Source: Schizochytrium sp. CCTCC M209059 (Eukaryota > Sar > Bigyra > Thraustochytrida > Thraustochytriidae). From it: 28,056 bases of DNA. Below, piece by piece: positions 26,063 through 28,056 of this stretch. The stretch's first letter is position 1, and every line of letters begins with the position of its first letter. The stretch is taken from NCBI GenBank assembly GCA_000818945.1, contig KN805379.1, positions 474,166 to 502,221 on the forward strand, given 5' to 3'. Position numbers and translations under genes: made by a program. The notes under the pieces are model-generated. The model saw only the letters and a program-made list of their open reading frames with translations. It was not told the origin of the DNA and made no database searches.

Positions 26063-27220
26063 TTGGGCCCCCTTGGCGACCGCCATGGCAAAATCATCGG
26101 CAAGCGGCCCAGAACGGTGGAGCCTGACTCAGATGAAGACTCAGACTCCGAATCCGAATGCGGCCAAGGCGGAAGCTTCACCAAGAGACAAAAGACAGCG
26201 GAACCGAATCCCAACGCTAAATTTGAAAACGGTCAAAACGGGGCCCTCGGCAAGAGACCACGGACAGTGAAAAGCGACCCCGACTCCAGTTCCGACTATG
26301 AGTATGAGTCAGATTATGACACGGTATCGACCTCCACACCTCCGCCCAAAAAGAAATTTCGTCCTTCTCTCCATGTGGTAACAGAGGGACTTGACGATCA
26401 TGAGAATGGTGCAAGTTCAGCCACAACCCGAGAGTTTACAACGGACGACTACCAATCCATCATTTTGAGCGATCACGAGGAGGACAAACAAGAACAGGAG
26501 CCGGATCAAGAGCAAGGTTCAATCAGAGAAGAAGCCCCTGCCAGGAAAACAAAGAAGAACTGTCTCCACGAAGGATGCACCAAGGCTCGTAGGTCCGGTG
26601 GCTACTGTAGGGAGCACGACCCTATTTTCGTTCGTCGTCAGTGCAAAATTTTCGGTTGTGGCAGACCTGCTTCTTTTGTGGATCTCTGCTACAAACACGG
26701 AAGGTGCATAGCAAAGTGTTGCAATCTTCGAAGGCGCAAAGGCGAGGACTACTGCTCGCGGCACAGTACCACCACCAAACCCATTGCAAGGTCCACTGGT
26801 CAATCTAGAATACAACAGTATGAAGAAACCAAGAAGAAGACGCCAAGGGACAATCGAATGTGCAAGATGGAGGGTTGTCGGCGGTATCGACGAATCAAGA
26901 ATGCCTGTCTTATCCACTGCGACGCTGAGTGCACAGTGGAGGGCTGCAACAACAAGTGGAGGTATACCAATTTCTGCTTGGAACACGGGAAATGCAGGGT
27001 CAGCGATTGTGTCAACATGAAGAAAACTGACGGGTTCTGCCGCAAGCACAAACGACTTTATTATGGTCCATGCTCAGTCAAAGGCTGCACCCATGGGATT
27101 TCTAGTGCGTCAGGTACTTGTAACGAACATGGATTGTGCAATTTCAGAGGCTGTCGGTCGCAATCTCGTGAGGTCGGTTTGTTCTGCAATAAACACTTCG
27201 CTTTGATCTCGACGAAGTAA
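26063..27220 (+). CDS. protein with eight WRKY19-like C-x4-C-x9/10-C-x2-H zinc fingers (5' end unresolved)
   Basis: The frame is open from 26036 to the stop at 27220 but has no ATG before the fingers, so the start shown is only a marker. The first part has three repeats of a basic patch plus acidic tail (GKRPRTVEPDSDEDSDSE, TKRQKTAEPN, GKRPRTVKSDPDSSSD), likely nuclear signals, then acidic sequence. Bases 26561-27196 encode eight fingers of the form C-x4-C-x9/10-C-x2-H, first CLHEGC...CREH, last CNFRGC...CNKH. Such fingers are numerous in oomycete and other stramenopile proteins labelled 'WRKY transcription factor 19-like'; their ligand is poorly known. There is no WRKY domain. An upstream ATG at 25832 lies in the same frame, blocked by TAG-TAA at 26030-26035; an intron with donor GTGAGA at 25865 and acceptor ending AAG at 26104 would restore the frame. 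Finger identity is sure, gene model is not. Confidence 0.7.
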   Translation: MGPLGDRHGKIIGKRPRTVEPDSDEDSDSESECGQGGSFTKRQKTAEPNPNAKFENGQNGALGKRPRTVKSDPDSSSDYEYESDYDTVSTSTPPPKKKFRPSLHVVTEGLDDHENGASSATTREFTTDDYQSIILSDHEEDKQEQEPDQEQGSIREEAPARKTKKNCLHEGCTKARRSGGYCREHDPIFVRRQCKIFGCGRPASFVDLCYKHGRCIAKCCNLRRRKGEDYCSRHSTTTKPIARSTGQSRIQQYEETKKKTPRDNRMCKMEGCRRYRRIKNACLIHCDAECTVEGCNNKWRYTNFCLEHGKCRVSDCVNMKKTDGFCRKHKRLYYGPCSVKGCTHGISSASGTCNEHGLCNFRGCRSQSREVGLFCNKHFALISTK

Positions 27221-27320
27221 AGGCAAAAAAAAAAAAGAAAGAAAAGAAAAGAAAAGAAAAGGAAAGAAAATAATAAATAAAATAATAAATGGACCATCTT
27301 ACTGAAATTAAACAATAAGT
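27221..27320 (+). terminator. A-rich 3' flank with several AATAAA signals
   Basis: An A12 run and AAAAG pentamers (27227-27270) are followed by overlapping AATAAA motifs (about 27272-27291), 50-70 bp past the zinc-finger stop codon: a good polyadenylation region. Confidence 0.6.
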
Positions 27321-27389
27321 CTCTTTTCAATTCAAGGTTCCCGAACTTTCTTGGCGAAGAATCCACACTCGCCAAATCTCGAACGCAGA

Positions 27390-28036
<647 letters not shown>

Positions 28037-28056
28037 CCGACGAGCAAGGGGACATA

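Noticed and set aside
25760..26086. 108-codon minus-strand frame with ATG at 26086
   Set aside because: No domain or homologue recognised. It overlaps the 5' region of the zinc-finger gene and is of a length expected by chance.

Overview
This is nuclear DNA from a eukaryote. It carries a Pumilio (PUF) RNA-binding protein, a USP deubiquitinase, delta-COP of the COPI coat, a V-ATPase proteolipid and a vacuolar PQ-loop transporter. Nearly all genes are single uninterrupted reading frames in GC-rich DNA. A protein with eight C-x4-C-x9/10-C-x2-H fingers of the WRKY19-like type, common in stramenopiles, together with the near absence of introns and compact gene spacing, suggests a stramenopile, perhaps a thraustochytrid/labyrinthulid. 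That assignment is inference. I saw no tRNA, rRNA, transposase or CRISPR.

Layout: (1) 475-2205 + USP16/30/45-type deubiquitinase; (2) 3843-6953 + PUF protein; (3) 7464-8906 - TFIIS N-terminal-domain (TND) nuclear protein; (4) 8907-10692 divergent intergenic region holding 113 perfect GCATT copies and many other simple repeats; (5) 10693-11898 + ACAA2-like 3-ketoacyl-CoA thiolase; (6) 12618-14306 - delta-COP (archain); (7) 14307-16153 repeat-rich divergent region; (8) 16154-16648 + V-ATPase subunit c; (9) 18043-19554 + PQ-loop cationic amino acid transporter-like membrane protein; (10) 20038-25341 - a 1767-residue SPRY + LRR + LRR + NEL-type E3 ligase; (11) about 26063-27220 + eight-finger zinc protein with an unresolved 5' end; (12) 27421-28036 an 8-bp G-rich minisatellite running to the window edge.

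Most genes are unrelated housekeeping functions and do not form a pathway. Subunit c and the PQ-loop protein both belong to acidic compartments, delta-COP serves Golgi traffic, and the USP and the NEL protein are opposite arms of ubiquitin signalling. No co-regulation is evident.

The most remarkable item is the protein at 20038-25341. Its C-terminal half, about twenty 'LP' type ~21-residue LRRs followed by a domain with a CxD catalytic motif, resembles the bacterial IpaH/SspH/SlrP effector E3 ligases. Its N-terminal half (SPRY domain and RNase-inhibitor-like LRRs) is of eukaryotic style. Other points of interest are a Ser in the third catalytic position of the USP, a readable PUF recognition code, the strand-asymmetric 113-copy pentanucleotide array, tetranucleotide microsatellites in almost every 5' leader, and a repeated intergenic palindrome TAGGCCTA.
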